Shown: positions 44,286-52,889 of the stretch, piece after piece
How the letters are laid out: the number at the start of each line of letters is the position of its first letter
Numbering within the stretch: the stretch's first letter is position 1
Assembly: GCA_035940775.1 (NCBI GenBank)
Contig: DASZEN010000024.1
Span: 1-64,000 of the forward strand
Direction of reading: 5' to 3'
Origin: DASQYE01 sp035940775
GTDB taxonomy: Bacteria; Acidobacteriota; Blastocatellia; Pyrinomonadales; Pyrinomonadaceae
Length of the DNA: 64,000 nucleotides
The notes under the pieces: model-generated
The model's input: only the letters and a program-made list of their open reading frames with translations
Told to the model about the DNA's origin: nothing
Databases searched by the model: none
Translations under genes and position numbers: made by a program

Positions 44286-44633
44286 GTGTATGAGGATGGA
44301 TGGTAACAGAGCCCACTGGAACAGTGTCAAGCAAAGCCATTTGTCCGGGCCGTGGGGGCTCAAAAAGCGTCCAGGGAAGCGCGCCGCCGCAAAAGCCTCC
44401 TTCAACTCCTCCCTGATTTGAACGAGCCGCTATTGCAACCTCGGGGCGCGAGGTGTATAAGGGGCTCAAAGCCTGGGAAGTAATCCGGCAAATACGTAAG
44501 GCGCAAAGAGCAGATGTACCCCGTAAGGGCGCGCTCTCTCTCTTTCGGGTCAGCATCAACAGGAAATCCGTCGCGGCAAGCCATGCCCGGCGGGTTTTGT
44601 ATTTCTATGGGTTTTTTCTGCGGAGGACAGCAT
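44286..44633. other. 348-bp divergent intergenic region
   Basis: Between the sirtuin gene (minus) and the alpha/beta hydrolase gene (plus). It holds a promoter-like TTGCAA-17-TATAAG (44433-44461) for the hydrolase. A 71-codon frame at 44453-44668 overlaps the hydrolase start and shows no family resemblance, so it is not called. A TTGACA on the minus strand near 44330 could serve the sirtuin gene, with no clear -10. Confidence 0.5.
44433..44461 (+). promoter_or_regulatory. Predicted sigma-70 promoter upstream of alpha/beta hydrolase gene
   Basis: TTGCAA (44433-44438), a 17-base spacer and TATAAG (44456-44461), about 170 bases upstream of the ATG at 44634. Confidence 0.5.
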
Positions 44634-45485
44634 ATGAGCGAAGACACAGGGACGGAGCACATCTCTAAGAAAGTGGTCGTCTACCGAATCCACGGCATGG
44701 AGGACGTGAAGGTTCAACGCGATGTTGAATATAGCCGAGGCGATGCGTGTGCTTTAACAATGGACATCTATTATCCGCCCGACTCGGAGAGCGGGGCGCG
44801 GATACCGGCGGTCGTCGTCGTGGCCGGATACCCAGACCCCGGATTCGAGGCCAGCGTCGGCTGTAAGCTCAAAGAGATGGGCTCATCCATCTCCTGGGGG
44901 CGATTGATGGCCGCGTCAGGCGTGGCCGCCATCACCTACACGAACCGGGAACCGGCAGAAGATGTTCAAGCATTGCTTCAATATATTCGGCGGAATGCCG
45001 AGCGGCTCGGAATCGACCGGAACAGAATCGGCCTCTGGGCCTGCTCCGGTAATGTTCCGCTGGCGCTGTCGGTTCTGATGCAGGAAGAGAGCGCTTATCT
45101 GAAGTGCGCCGTCCTGTGCTACGGGCTCATGCTGGACATGGACGGGTCTACGCATGTCGCCGATGCTGCGAGGATGTGGGGCTTCGCCAATCCTTGCGAG
45201 GGAAAATCGGTCGCTGACCTTCCGCAAGATTTGCCTTTGTTCATTGCGCGAGCGGGCCAGGATCAAATGCCCCACCTGAACGAAACTATCGACCGCTTCA
45301 TAGCCCGTGCCCTGGCTCGCAACCTGCCTCTCACCTTCATGAATCACCCGGAGGCCCCGCACGCGTTTGAGCTTTTTCATGATAGCGAGACCTCTCGCGA
45401 ACTCGTCAGGCGAATACTGGCGTTCATGCGGTTCCATCTTTTGCGAGCGCCCACCGGCAGTTGGTCGGGTAACGATTCCTTTTGA
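44634..45485 (+). CDS. Alpha/beta hydrolase (dienelactone-hydrolase-like) with atypical nucleophile elbow
   Basis: 283 residues from ATG 44634, chosen because GGAGG lies 8 bases upstream. The fold is shown by VQRDVEYSRGDACALTMDIYYPP, PAVVVVAGYPDPG and a C-terminal MNHPEAPHAFELFHD with the catalytic His. The nucleophile elbow reads IGLWACSGNVPLAL, with ACSGN where GxSxG is normal; Ser remains and the first Gly is Ala. The acid residue is probably in ARAGQDQMPH. No signal peptide, so it is cytoplasmic; substrate unknown. Confidence 0.82.
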   Translation: MSEDTGTEHISKKVVVYRIHGMEDVKVQRDVEYSRGDACALTMDIYYPPDSESGARIPAVVVVAGYPDPGFEASVGCKLKEMGSSISWGRLMAASGVAAITYTNREPAEDVQALLQYIRRNAERLGIDRNRIGLWACSGNVPLALSVLMQEESAYLKCAVLCYGLMLDMDGSTHVADAARMWGFANPCEGKSVADLPQDLPLFIARAGQDQMPHLNETIDRFIARALARNLPLTFMNHPEAPHAFELFHDSETSRELVRRILAFMRFHLLRAPTGSWSGNDSF

Positions 45486-45595
45486 AATCAGGACGCGAGT
45501 TCTCGTTCGGGCAATTAGCATCGCGCCGGGGCGCTGGGCTATACTGCCTGCTTTGCCGAAGCATTGTCGTCAATAAGGAAAGCGATGAGAAGAGA

Positions 45596-47701
45596 GTGAG
45601 CCTGCTGCGACTGCAAGAGAATTTGAAGGAGCGCGTGCGCGCGCTGGCCCTTGAGCTGTTCGACGTGTCGATTGAACAGCTCAACGCCGAAGTCCCGCCG
45701 CGCACGGAGCTTGGCGACCTGGCTTTTCCCGTCGCTTTCGAGCTGGCGAAGCGCATCAAGCAGTTGACGGGAGAGAAGCGCCCGCCGCGCGCCATCGCCG
45801 AACAGCTCAAGAGCGCTCTGGAGACGATGGCGGGCGTGGCGCGCGTAGAGGTGGCGGGCGCAGGCTATCTAAACATCTTTTATGATCGCGCCGCTTTCCT
45901 CAAAGGCTTCTCTTTCGCGCGGGTTGGAGAGGAAGAGTCGGGGACGTTATCGGACGCCCGGCCCAAGCGCATGGTCGAGCATACGAGCATCAATCCGAAC
46001 AAGGCAGCGCACATCGGTCACGTCCGCAACGCCGTGCTCGGGGACACCTTCGTACGCGTGCTGCGCGCGGCGGGCGAGCGCGTAGAGGTACAGAACTACA
46101 TCGACAATACGGGCGTACAGGTCGCCGATGTGGTCGTCGGCTTTATGTACCTTGAGGGCATGACTCTCGAAGACATCAAGAAGTTGGACGCTTCGCTTCC
46201 ACCTGATCGCTCCTTCGATTATTACTGCTGGGATTTATACACGCGCGTCGGGCTCTTCTATCGCGGCGACGATCCGGCCCGGCAGGAGTCAGACCCGGAG
46301 CGGCTCAAGCTCCGCACGGAAACGCTCCACGCCATAGAGGAGGGCGATAATCCTACGGCCGAGCTGGCCGAGTATGTGGCGACGCGCAACGTCGAATGTA
46401 TTCTGGACACGATGGAGCGGCTCGGGATTCGTTACGATGTCCTGCCGCGCGAATCCGAGATTCTGCGCCTGCATTTCTGGGACTACGCCTTCAAGCGTAT
46501 GAAGCAGGCGGGCGCGATCCGCTTCGAGACCGAAGGGCGTAATCGCGGCTGCTGGGTGATGCCCTTTGAATCCCATACGGGCACGGACGAGCACGAGGCG
46601 GACAAGATCATCGTCCGCTCGAACGGCACGGTCACCTACACGGGCAAGGACATCGCCTACCAGCTCTGGAAGCTGGGCCAACTCGGTCTGGATTTCAATT
46701 ACAGGCCGTTTCGCACTTACGCGGACAACCACACGGCATGGATGACGACGACCGAGCGCGTGCCCGACACCTCCATCACGCGCGAGATGCTTGGTATTAA
46801 TGCCCGGCCGCATTTCGGCGGCGGCGCAACCGTCTATAACGTCATCGATTCGCGCCAGTCATACACGCAGGAGATAGTCCGACGCGGGGTGGCGGCCGTT
46901 GTGCCTGAGATCGGTGAAGAGGCCAGCGTGCATCTGGCCTACGAGATGGTCGCGCTCTCGCCCGCCGCCTGTGAAGAGCTTGGCATCGCGCTGAGCGAGG
47001 AAGACCGCGCGCGCCCCTACATAGAGATGAGCGGGCGCAAGGGCCTGGGCGTCAAGGCCGATGATCTGATTGATCGTCTTGAAAGAAGCGCGCTCAGCGA
47101 GGTCGAAGCGCGTCATCCTGATTTAGGTGACGAGGAGAAGCGCACGACGGCACACCTGATCGCCGTCGGCGCGCTGCGCTACTTTCTATTGAAATGGACA
47201 CGCAACTCCGTCATCGCCTTCGATTTCAAGGAGGCCCTTTCGTTCGAGGGCGAGACCGGGCCCTACTGCCAGTATTCGGCCGTGCGCGCCAACTCTATCT
47301 TTCGCAAACTGGACGAGAAGAACGCGCTCGTCGAGGCTGAACCGGTATTGCGCGAGGGCGTGCGGGATCGAGCAAAAGAGGCTCGGGGCGAGGAGGAGGA
47401 GGAGGAGGTCGCGCGAATCTTCGAGGGCGAAGGCGGCGATGAAATCTGGTCGCTCGTAATGCTCGCGGCGCGATTTGAAGAGGCCGTCGCCACCTCTGCC
47501 AGCATGAATGAGCCCGCCCACCTGGCTAAATATAGTTTCAACCTGGCGCGCGCCTTCAATCTTTTCTATCATCGCCATCGTATTATCAGTGAAGAGGACG
47601 CGCGCCGTCGCGCCGTGCTTGTCCGGGTCGCCGACATCGCCCGCAGACAATTGGGGGCTGCGCTTGAGACGCTCGGCATCAGTGTCCCGGAAAGAATGTA
47701 G
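45596..47701 (+). CDS. argS: Arginine--tRNA ligase
   Basis: 701 residues from GTG 45596, which has GAGAAGAGA just upstream; the frame is open further (TTG 45482) but that part overlaps the hydrolase gene. N-terminal Arg-RS domain (LQENLKERVRALAL), class I HIGH site NPNKAAHIGHVRNAVLGD, KMSKS-like MSGRKGLGVKADD, and a DALR anticodon-binding end (HLAKYSFNLARAFNLFYH). The KAAHIGH and MSGRKG versions are somewhat unusual. A linker copy of the window's interspersed repeat lies at 45938-45957, between the N-terminal domain and the HIGH site. Confidence 0.96.
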   Translation: MSLLRLQENLKERVRALALELFDVSIEQLNAEVPPRTELGDLAFPVAFELAKRIKQLTGEKRPPRAIAEQLKSALETMAGVARVEVAGAGYLNIFYDRAAFLKGFSFARVGEEESGTLSDARPKRMVEHTSINPNKAAHIGHVRNAVLGDTFVRVLRAAGERVEVQNYIDNTGVQVADVVVGFMYLEGMTLEDIKKLDASLPPDRSFDYYCWDLYTRVGLFYRGDDPARQESDPERLKLRTETLHAIEEGDNPTAELAEYVATRNVECILDTMERLGIRYDVLPRESEILRLHFWDYAFKRMKQAGAIRFETEGRNRGCWVMPFESHTGTDEHEADKIIVRSNGTVTYTGKDIAYQLWKLGQLGLDFNYRPFRTYADNHTAWMTTTERVPDTSITREMLGINARPHFGGGATVYNVIDSRQSYTQEIVRRGVAAVVPEIGEEASVHLAYEMVALSPAACEELGIALSEEDRARPYIEMSGRKGLGVKADDLIDRLERSALSEVEARHPDLGDEEKRTTAHLIAVGALRYFLLKWTRNSVIAFDFKEALSFEGETGPYCQYSAVRANSIFRKLDEKNALVEAEPVLREGVRDRAKEARGEEEEEEVARIFEGEGGDEIWSLVMLAARFEEAVATSASMNEPAHLAKYSFNLARAFNLFYHRHRIISEEDARRRAVLVRVADIARRQLGAALETLGISVPERM
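45938..45957. repeat. Interspersed short repeat, copy C (within argS)
   Basis: TCGGGGACGTTATCGGACGC, identical over 20 bases to 32738-32757, and sharing the CGTTATCGGACGC core with 1300-1312. It encodes SGTLSDA in the linker before the ArgS catalytic domain. Confidence 0.75.
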
Positions 47702-47806
47702 CGCCGACGAAGCCCAAAGGGGCCGCGCCATTTAAACAAGGTTTCGTTGTACTTTCGTCAACGGCGAAAGTAGTATTAAGAGAGACCGAGGCGGTTTGAG
47801 GGAAAT

Positions 47807-48826
47807 ATGCTAATAGTGATGAAGACGGACGCGACCGAGCGCGATATAGAGGCGGTCGTCGCCGTCATTAACGAGCTGGGCTTTCGCGCGCACCCGATGC
47901 CGGGAGCGACGCGCACCGCCATAGGCGTGACGGGCAATCAGGGCGCGGTCGATCCCTCCCGTTTCGAGAATCTGCCGGGCGTGGCCGAAGCCATCCGCGT
48001 CAGCAAGCCCTACAAATTGATCTCGATTGATCTGCGTCCGGAAAAGACTGTCGTGCGCGTCGGCGATGCCAGTATAGGCGGCGACGAGCTGGCGCTTATA
48101 GCCGGGCCCTGCGCCATCGAAAGCCGCGCGCAGGCGTTCGCCATCGCCGAGGCCGTACGCCGCAGCGGTGCGCGTTTCTTTCGCGGCGGCGCTTTCAAGC
48201 CGCGCACTTCGCCCTATGCTTTTCAGGGACTCGGCGAGGAGGGGTTGAAGATTCTGGCCGAGGTGCGCGAGGTTTACGGCTTGAAGATCGTCACGGAGGC
48301 GCTGGACGAGGCGAGCGTCGATCTGGTCGAGCGCTACGGCGACGTGATACAGATCGGCGCGCGTAGTATGCAGAACTTCTCTCTGCTACGTCGGGCGGGT
48401 CGCTCGTCGCTGCCCGTCCTGCTCAAGCGCGGACTGGCAGCGACGCTCGACGAGTGGTTGCTCGCCGCCGAGTACATTATGGCAGAGGGCAACTATAACG
48501 TCGTCCTGTGCGAGCGCGGCGTGCGAACCTTTACACAGCACACACGCAATACGCTCGACCTGGCGGCGATACCGGCAGTCCGTCGCGTCTCTCATCTGCC
48601 GGTGATCGTCGATCCTTCGCACGGCACGGGCAAGAACTACATGGTCATCCCGCTGGCGCGCGCCGGAGTCGCCGTCGGGGCCGACGGCCTCATCGTAGAA
48701 GTACACGATCAACCCGAGCGCGCGCTTTCCGACGGCGCGCAGGCGCTCACGCTCGAACAATACGAACAGCTCGTAGACGAGGTGCGCGCCATTCATGAAG
48801 TCATCTCGCCCGCGCCCGTCAGTTAA
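47807..48826 (+). CDS. aroF: 3-deoxy-7-phosphoheptulonate (DAHP) synthase, AroF type Ibeta
   Basis: 339 residues. N-terminal ferredoxin-like regulatory domain (1-70: MLIVMKTDATERDIEAVV), then the catalytic barrel with AGPCAIES, RGGAFKPRTSPYAFQGLGEEGL, TEALDEASVDLVERYGDVIQIGARSMQNF, KRGLAATLDEWLLAAEYIM, CERGVRTF and VDPSHGTGK. It joins phosphoenolpyruvate and erythrose-4-phosphate, the first step of aromatic amino acid synthesis. This domain layout (Thermotoga/Bacillus-like) can be feedback regulated through the N-terminal domain. A GAGGGAAAT ribosome site precedes the ATG. Confidence 0.96.
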   Translation: MLIVMKTDATERDIEAVVAVINELGFRAHPMPGATRTAIGVTGNQGAVDPSRFENLPGVAEAIRVSKPYKLISIDLRPEKTVVRVGDASIGGDELALIAGPCAIESRAQAFAIAEAVRRSGARFFRGGAFKPRTSPYAFQGLGEEGLKILAEVREVYGLKIVTEALDEASVDLVERYGDVIQIGARSMQNFSLLRRAGRSSLPVLLKRGLAATLDEWLLAAEYIMAEGNYNVVLCERGVRTFTQHTRNTLDLAAIPAVRRVSHLPVIVDPSHGTGKNYMVIPLARAGVAVGADGLIVEVHDQPERALSDGAQALTLEQYEQLVDEVRAIHEVISPAPVS

Positions 48827-48941
48827 ATAGGGAGGCTCGGAAGCCCGCTTGCAGGAGAAAGCGCGGCGACGGCAAGAAGCGCCTGAGACCGAACTGCTTG
48901 TTACAGCCTCGCACCGATGTAATTCCGGGCCGAAGCCGTTG

Positions 48942-48987
48942 ATGAAAAGGGAAGGCCATCAAACGCTCGATGGCCTTCCCTTTTCAT
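48942..48987. terminator. Terminator hairpin between aroF and the copper operon
   Basis: ATGAAAAGGGAAGGCCATC (48942-48960) pairs perfectly over 19 bp with GATGGCCTTCCCTTTTCAT (48969-48987) around an 8-base loop. It is 115 bases after aroF and just upstream of the MerR promoter, insulating the two transcription units. Confidence 0.85.
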
Positions 48988-49056
48988 ACCCCGGCTTGAG
49001 CGATTTCCCTTCCGTAACGATTTCCTTTCCGTTTCCGTCGGCTGTAAAATCCCGCT

Positions 49057-49087
49057 TGACTCTGTAGGCGACTACAGGGTTTATGAT
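49057..49087 (+). promoter_or_regulatory. MerR-type promoter/operator with 19-bp spacer
   Basis: -35 TTGACT (49057-49062), 19-base spacer, -10 TATGAT (49082-49087). The spacer holds the perfect dyad CTGTAG-GCGA-CTACAG (49063-49078), extended as ACTCTGTAG/CTACAGGGT. Overlong spacers with a dyad between -35 and -10 are the hallmark of MerR-family promoters, which their activator untwists when metal binds; the half-site is close to those of CadR/ZntR-type operators. It drives the regulator itself and probably copA and the cupredoxin gene. Confidence 0.88.
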
Positions 49088-49123
49088 ATTGAGGAACTCG
49101 AAGGGAGCGTCATCGTCAGGGAT

Positions 49124-49630
49124 ATGAGATTTGCGAATAAGGCTCTGCGCCCGGCTGAAAATGAAGGGGTCTCAAGGCTCAGGATCGGCGAGGTGTCGAA
49201 GCAGAGCGGCATCGGCATCGAGGCATTGCGATTCTACGAGAAGAGCGGCCTGCTGGAGCGGCCCGCGCGCACGGAGGGCGGTTATCGCCTCTATGAGGCG
49301 GAGGTGCTTGAGCGTCTCGCCTTTATCAAGCGGGCGCAGGTGCTCGGGTTCTCTCTGGACGAGATCAAGCGCGTGATCGCGGAGAAGCGCGCCGGACAGA
49401 GCCCATGCGCCGGAGTGCGCGAGATTGTGCGGCGGCGATTGGACGAGTTGGACGAGCGCATGGCCCAGATGCGACGCTATCGCAGGGAGTTGGCCGGGGC
49501 GCTAAGCGAATGGGAAGAGGCGGGCGATTCCGAAGGCCACATCTGCGGGCTGATCGAGAGCACGAACATAAAGCATCCCGTGACGGCCTCGCGCAAGGTG
49601 AAGAGGAACACCGACGGGAAGAGAAAGTGA
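49124..49630 (+). CDS. MerR-family metal-responsive transcriptional regulator
   Basis: 168 residues. Winged HTH (19-60: LRIGEVSKQSGIGIEALRFYEKSGLLERP ... GYRLY), a second helix pair (AQVLGFSLDEIKRVI), then the long dimerisation helix and metal loop. Cys95 (SPCAG) and Cys141 (GHICGLIE) align with the outer metal-binding Cys residues of MerR/CadR-type proteins; the middle Cys (MerR C117) is missing. It lies directly behind the MerR-type promoter and 4 bases before copA, in the same direction rather than divergent. It has an unusual basic tail (KVKRNTDGKRK). Confidence 0.92.
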   Translation: MRFANKALRPAENEGVSRLRIGEVSKQSGIGIEALRFYEKSGLLERPARTEGGYRLYEAEVLERLAFIKRAQVLGFSLDEIKRVIAEKRAGQSPCAGVREIVRRRLDELDERMAQMRRYRRELAGALSEWEEAGDSEGHICGLIESTNIKHPVTASRKVKRNTDGKRK

Positions 49631-49634
49631 AGCG

Positions 49635-52412
49635 ATGATTACCGAAACCAAAGCCGTCGACCCGGTCTGCGGCATGAGCATTGATCCCGCAAAGGCAGCA
49701 GCACAGGTCGAATACAGGGGCGAGACCCTGTATTTCTGTTCCGCCGCCTGTAAAGAGAGATTCGAGGCAGACCCCGCGCGGTACGCCCGTAATGAAGCGG
49801 CGACCGACGCCACCACCGAGGCTTCATCGGAGGCGTCGCACCTCGTTCAGGCAGCGGGCACACAACCTGCGGCGAAGTCCCGGCGTGACGGCGCGACCGA
49901 GCGAATCGAGCTGCCCGTAACGGGCATGACGTGCGCCGCCTGCGCGCGTCGCATCGAGCGCAAGCTCTCGAAGGCTTCGGGCGTGCGGCGCGCGGGCGTC
50001 AACTTTGCCACCGCGCGCGCCACCGTCGAATATGACCCGCGCGGGACCGATACAAGCCGTTTGATCGAGACGGTGAAGGAGACGGGATACGGAACGACCG
50101 GAGCGGCGCGCGCGAGTTTCATAGTGGACGATTCGGCTCGTCCCGCCGGATCGAGCCAGCAGTTGGAGAAACACCTGCAAGCTATCCCCGGCGTCATAAG
50201 CGCTTCATTCAATCTAGCAACGATGGAAGTGCGCGTCGAATATTTGCAGGGCGCGACCGATGTCGAAACGATTGGCCGGGCGGTCAAGGAGTTCGGCTAT
50301 CATGTGCGCGAATTGGAGGGGAGCGACGCGGACGCCGTCGATGCGGAACAGGCCGCGCGCGAGGAGGAATACAGGCAGCTTAAGCGCAAGTTCTGGTTCG
50401 CCGTCGCGCTGTCGGCCCCTGTGCTCCTGATCGCGATGTCGCACGGGCGCGTGCCTGCGCTCGACTTCACGGGCGTCAACTGGCTTCAGCTCGCACTGAC
50501 TACACCCGTGGTCTTCTATTCCGGCCTACAGTTCTACAAAGGGGCTTGGGCGGCCTTTCGTCATCGCGCCGCCGATATGAATACTTTGATCGCCGTCGGC
50601 ACGGGCACGGCCTATCTCTATTCGGTGGCGGCGACGATTGCGCCGGGCTTTTTCGCAGGGGTCGCCAGCGACGCCATGACAGGGATGCGCGCGATGGTGG
50701 ACAGGGAGACGGCTCCGCCCGTCTACTTTGAAGCGGCCGGGGTCATCATCGCGCTCATACTACTCGGGCGCCTGCTTGAGTCGCGCGCCAAGGGGCGGAC
50801 GAGCGAGGCGATTCGTCGCTTGATGAGTCTGCAAGCGAAGACGGCGCGCGTCGTTCGCGGCCGCTCGGAGCTTGATATTCCGGTCGAGGAGGTCGTCCCC
50901 GGTGACCTCGTTGTGGTTCGTCCGGGCGAAAAGATTCCCGTTGATGGGATGATTGAGGACGGCGCGTCAGCCGTTGACGAATCGATGCTGACGGGCGAAA
51001 GCATGCCGGTCGAAAAGGGCGTGGGCGCTGTGGTCTTCGGCGCGACAATCAATAAGACGGGCTCGTTCAAGTTCCGCGCTACCAGGGTCGGCAAGGAGAC
51101 TGCGCTTCAACAGATCGTCAGGATGGTACAGGACGCGCAGGGCTCGAAAGCGCCCATCGCGCGGCTCGCAGATATTGTCAGCGGCATCTTCACACCCGTA
51201 GTCATCTGCATCGCAATCGCAACCTTCGTCGTCTGGTTTATCGCCGCGCCCGAAACCGAGCGCTTCACTATGGCCCTGGTCAACTTCGTCTCCGTACTGA
51301 TTATCGCGTGCCCGTGCGCGCTCGGGCTCGCCACGCCGACCGCGATCATGGTCGGCACGGGCAAGGGCGCAGAGAACGGCGTGCTTATCAAGGGGGGCGA
51401 ATCCCTTGAGCTGGCCCACAGGCTGGATACGGTCGTGCTCGACAAGACGGGGACGATCACGCGCGGGCTTCCGGCCCTGACCGATGTCTTGAGTGTGAAT
51501 GAAGGAGGCGGAGTCTCCGAAGCCGAGTTGCTGCGGCTCGCCGCTTCGGCTGAGCGTGGCAGCGAGCATCCACTCGGCGAAGCCATAGTGCGTGCGGCCC
51601 ATGAGCGTGGGCTCAACCCGGCCCAGGAGGTATCCGGCTTCAACGCGCTCGCCGGGCACGGCATCGAGGCAGTAGTCGAGGGCCGTCGCGTCCTGCTCGG
51701 CAATATGAGATTGATGGACGAGCGCGGAATCTCACGGGACGGATTAGAGGGCCGCGCAGAGGCGCTGGCGGCCGAGGGGAAAACTCCGATGTACGCGGCC
51801 GTGGACGGTAGAGTTGCGGGGCTGCTCGCGGTCGCAGACCAAATCAAGCCGGAATCCAAAGCGGCGATTGAGGCGATGCGGCGGCTCGGCCTTGAGGTCG
51901 TGATGATGACGGGCGACAACCGCCGGACGGCCGAAGCCGTGGCGCAGCAGGTCGGCGTCACACGCGTGCTCTCGGAAGTCCTGCCGGAGGGAAAAGCGTT
52001 GGAGATCAAGCGGCTTCAGCAGGAGGAACGGAAGGTGGTCGGGATGGTCGGCGACGGCATCAACGATGCGCCCGCGCTCGCGCAGGCCGATGTCGGCATA
52101 GCGATTGGAACGGGGACGGACGTGGCGATTGAAGCTTCCGATATCACTTTGATAAAGGGTGATCTAAGCGGCGTCGTGACGGCAATCGCGCTCTCGCGCG
52201 CGACGATGCGCACCATCAGGCAGAACCTATTCTGGGCCTTTATCTATAACATCGTCGGCATTCCGGTCGCGGCGGGCCTGCTCTATCCGCTGACGGGCTG
52301 GCTGCTCTCGCCGATCATCGCGAGCGCAGCGATGTCGCTCTCAAGCGTCTCGGTCGTCACCAACAGTCTGCGGCTGCGACGCTTTCGCCCGAAAAAATTT
52401 GAAGAAGGATAA
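49635..52412 (+). CDS. copA: Copper-exporting P1B-type ATPase CopA with N-terminal YHS and two HMA domains
   Basis: 925 residues. YHS-type metal domain (8-50: DPVCGMSID ... YFCSAACKERF), HMA1 (91-155) with GMTCAAC (C100, C103), and HMA2 (160-225) that keeps the fold but lacks the CxxC. Eight membrane helices, TGES (453-456), CPC metal site (559-561), DKTGT (603-607), SEHP (642-645), MVGDGINDAP and the YN/MSSVS residues of Cu+-ATPases (FIYNIVGIPVAAG; MSLSSVSVVTNSLR). It pumps Cu+ out of the cytoplasm. It follows the MerR-like regulator by 4 bases and precedes a cupredoxin gene by 5. Confidence 0.96.
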   Translation: MITETKAVDPVCGMSIDPAKAAAQVEYRGETLYFCSAACKERFEADPARYARNEAATDATTEASSEASHLVQAAGTQPAAKSRRDGATERIELPVTGMTCAACARRIERKLSKASGVRRAGVNFATARATVEYDPRGTDTSRLIETVKETGYGTTGAARASFIVDDSARPAGSSQQLEKHLQAIPGVISASFNLATMEVRVEYLQGATDVETIGRAVKEFGYHVRELEGSDADAVDAEQAAREEEYRQLKRKFWFAVALSAPVLLIAMSHGRVPALDFTGVNWLQLALTTPVVFYSGLQFYKGAWAAFRHRAADMNTLIAVGTGTAYLYSVAATIAPGFFAGVASDAMTGMRAMVDRETAPPVYFEAAGVIIALILLGRLLESRAKGRTSEAIRRLMSLQAKTARVVRGRSELDIPVEEVVPGDLVVVRPGEKIPVDGMIEDGASAVDESMLTGESMPVEKGVGAVVFGATINKTGSFKFRATRVGKETALQQIVRMVQDAQGSKAPIARLADIVSGIFTPVVICIAIATFVVWFIAAPETERFTMALVNFVSVLIIACPCALGLATPTAIMVGTGKGAENGVLIKGGESLELAHRLDTVVLDKTGTITRGLPALTDVLSVNEGGGVSEAELLRLAASAERGSEHPLGEAIVRAAHERGLNPAQEVSGFNALAGHGIEAVVEGRRVLLGNMRLMDERGISRDGLEGRAEALAAEGKTPMYAAVDGRVAGLLAVADQIKPESKAAIEAMRRLGLEVVMMTGDNRRTAEAVAQQVGVTRVLSEVLPEGKALEIKRLQQEERKVVGMVGDGINDAPALAQADVGIAIGTGTDVAIEASDITLIKGDLSGVVTAIALSRATMRTIRQNLFWAFIYNIVGIPVAAGLLYPLTGWLLSPIIASAAMSLSSVSVVTNSLRLRRFRPKKFEEG

Positions 52413-52417
52413 GCGAG

Positions 52418-52798
52418 ATGGATTCAACCGAGATAGCGGTCTTGACGGGTGGGCTCGCGAGCATAGCGCTGGTGCTCTGGTACTTTTTCGGCGAGCGCGA
52501 GAGCGTGGCGGCCGAGACCAACGAAAGCGGCGTGCAGGAGATCAAGGTCACGGTCAGGGGCGGTTACTCGCCCGACCGCATAGTTGTGCGCGAAGGCGTG
52601 CCCGTGCGGCTCGACTTTTACAGGGACGAAACGGAGTCTTGCAGCGAAGAGGTGGTATTCGGTGATTTCGGCATCGCGCGTCACCTTCCGCCCTTCCAGA
52701 CTACATCCATCGAATTTACGCCGGACAAGGCGGGCGAGTTTACCTTTACCTGCGGCATGAATATGATGCGCGGCAAACTGGTCGTCGCCCCGCGCTGA
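52418..52798 (+). CDS. Membrane-anchored cupredoxin-like protein
   Basis: 126 residues. N-terminal membrane helix (5-23), then a cupredoxin-like beta sandwich (about 38-126): VTVRGGYSPDRIVVREGVPVRLDFYR, Cys75 in ESCSEEV, and a CGMNMM loop (C112, M114, M116, M117) near the C-terminus, with GKLVV at the end. Cys/His/Met clusters of this type bind copper in plastocyanin-like proteins. It is the third gene of the regulator-copA operon, so it may take Cu+ from CopA in the periplasm or trap it there. Ribosome site is a plain AAGGATAAG. Confidence 0.88.
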   Translation: MDSTEIAVLTGGLASIALVLWYFFGERESVAAETNESGVQEIKVTVRGGYSPDRIVVREGVPVRLDFYRDETESCSEEVVFGDFGIARHLPPFQTTSIEFTPDKAGEFTFTCGMNMMRGKLVVAPR

Positions 52799-52889
52799 TT
52801 AGCCTTGCGGCGCGGCAACGAGTTTGCGGCGCGCCCGGCGCTTTGAGAAAGGCATTATCCAATCCGAAAGGGAGAAGGGCTTGTCGATT

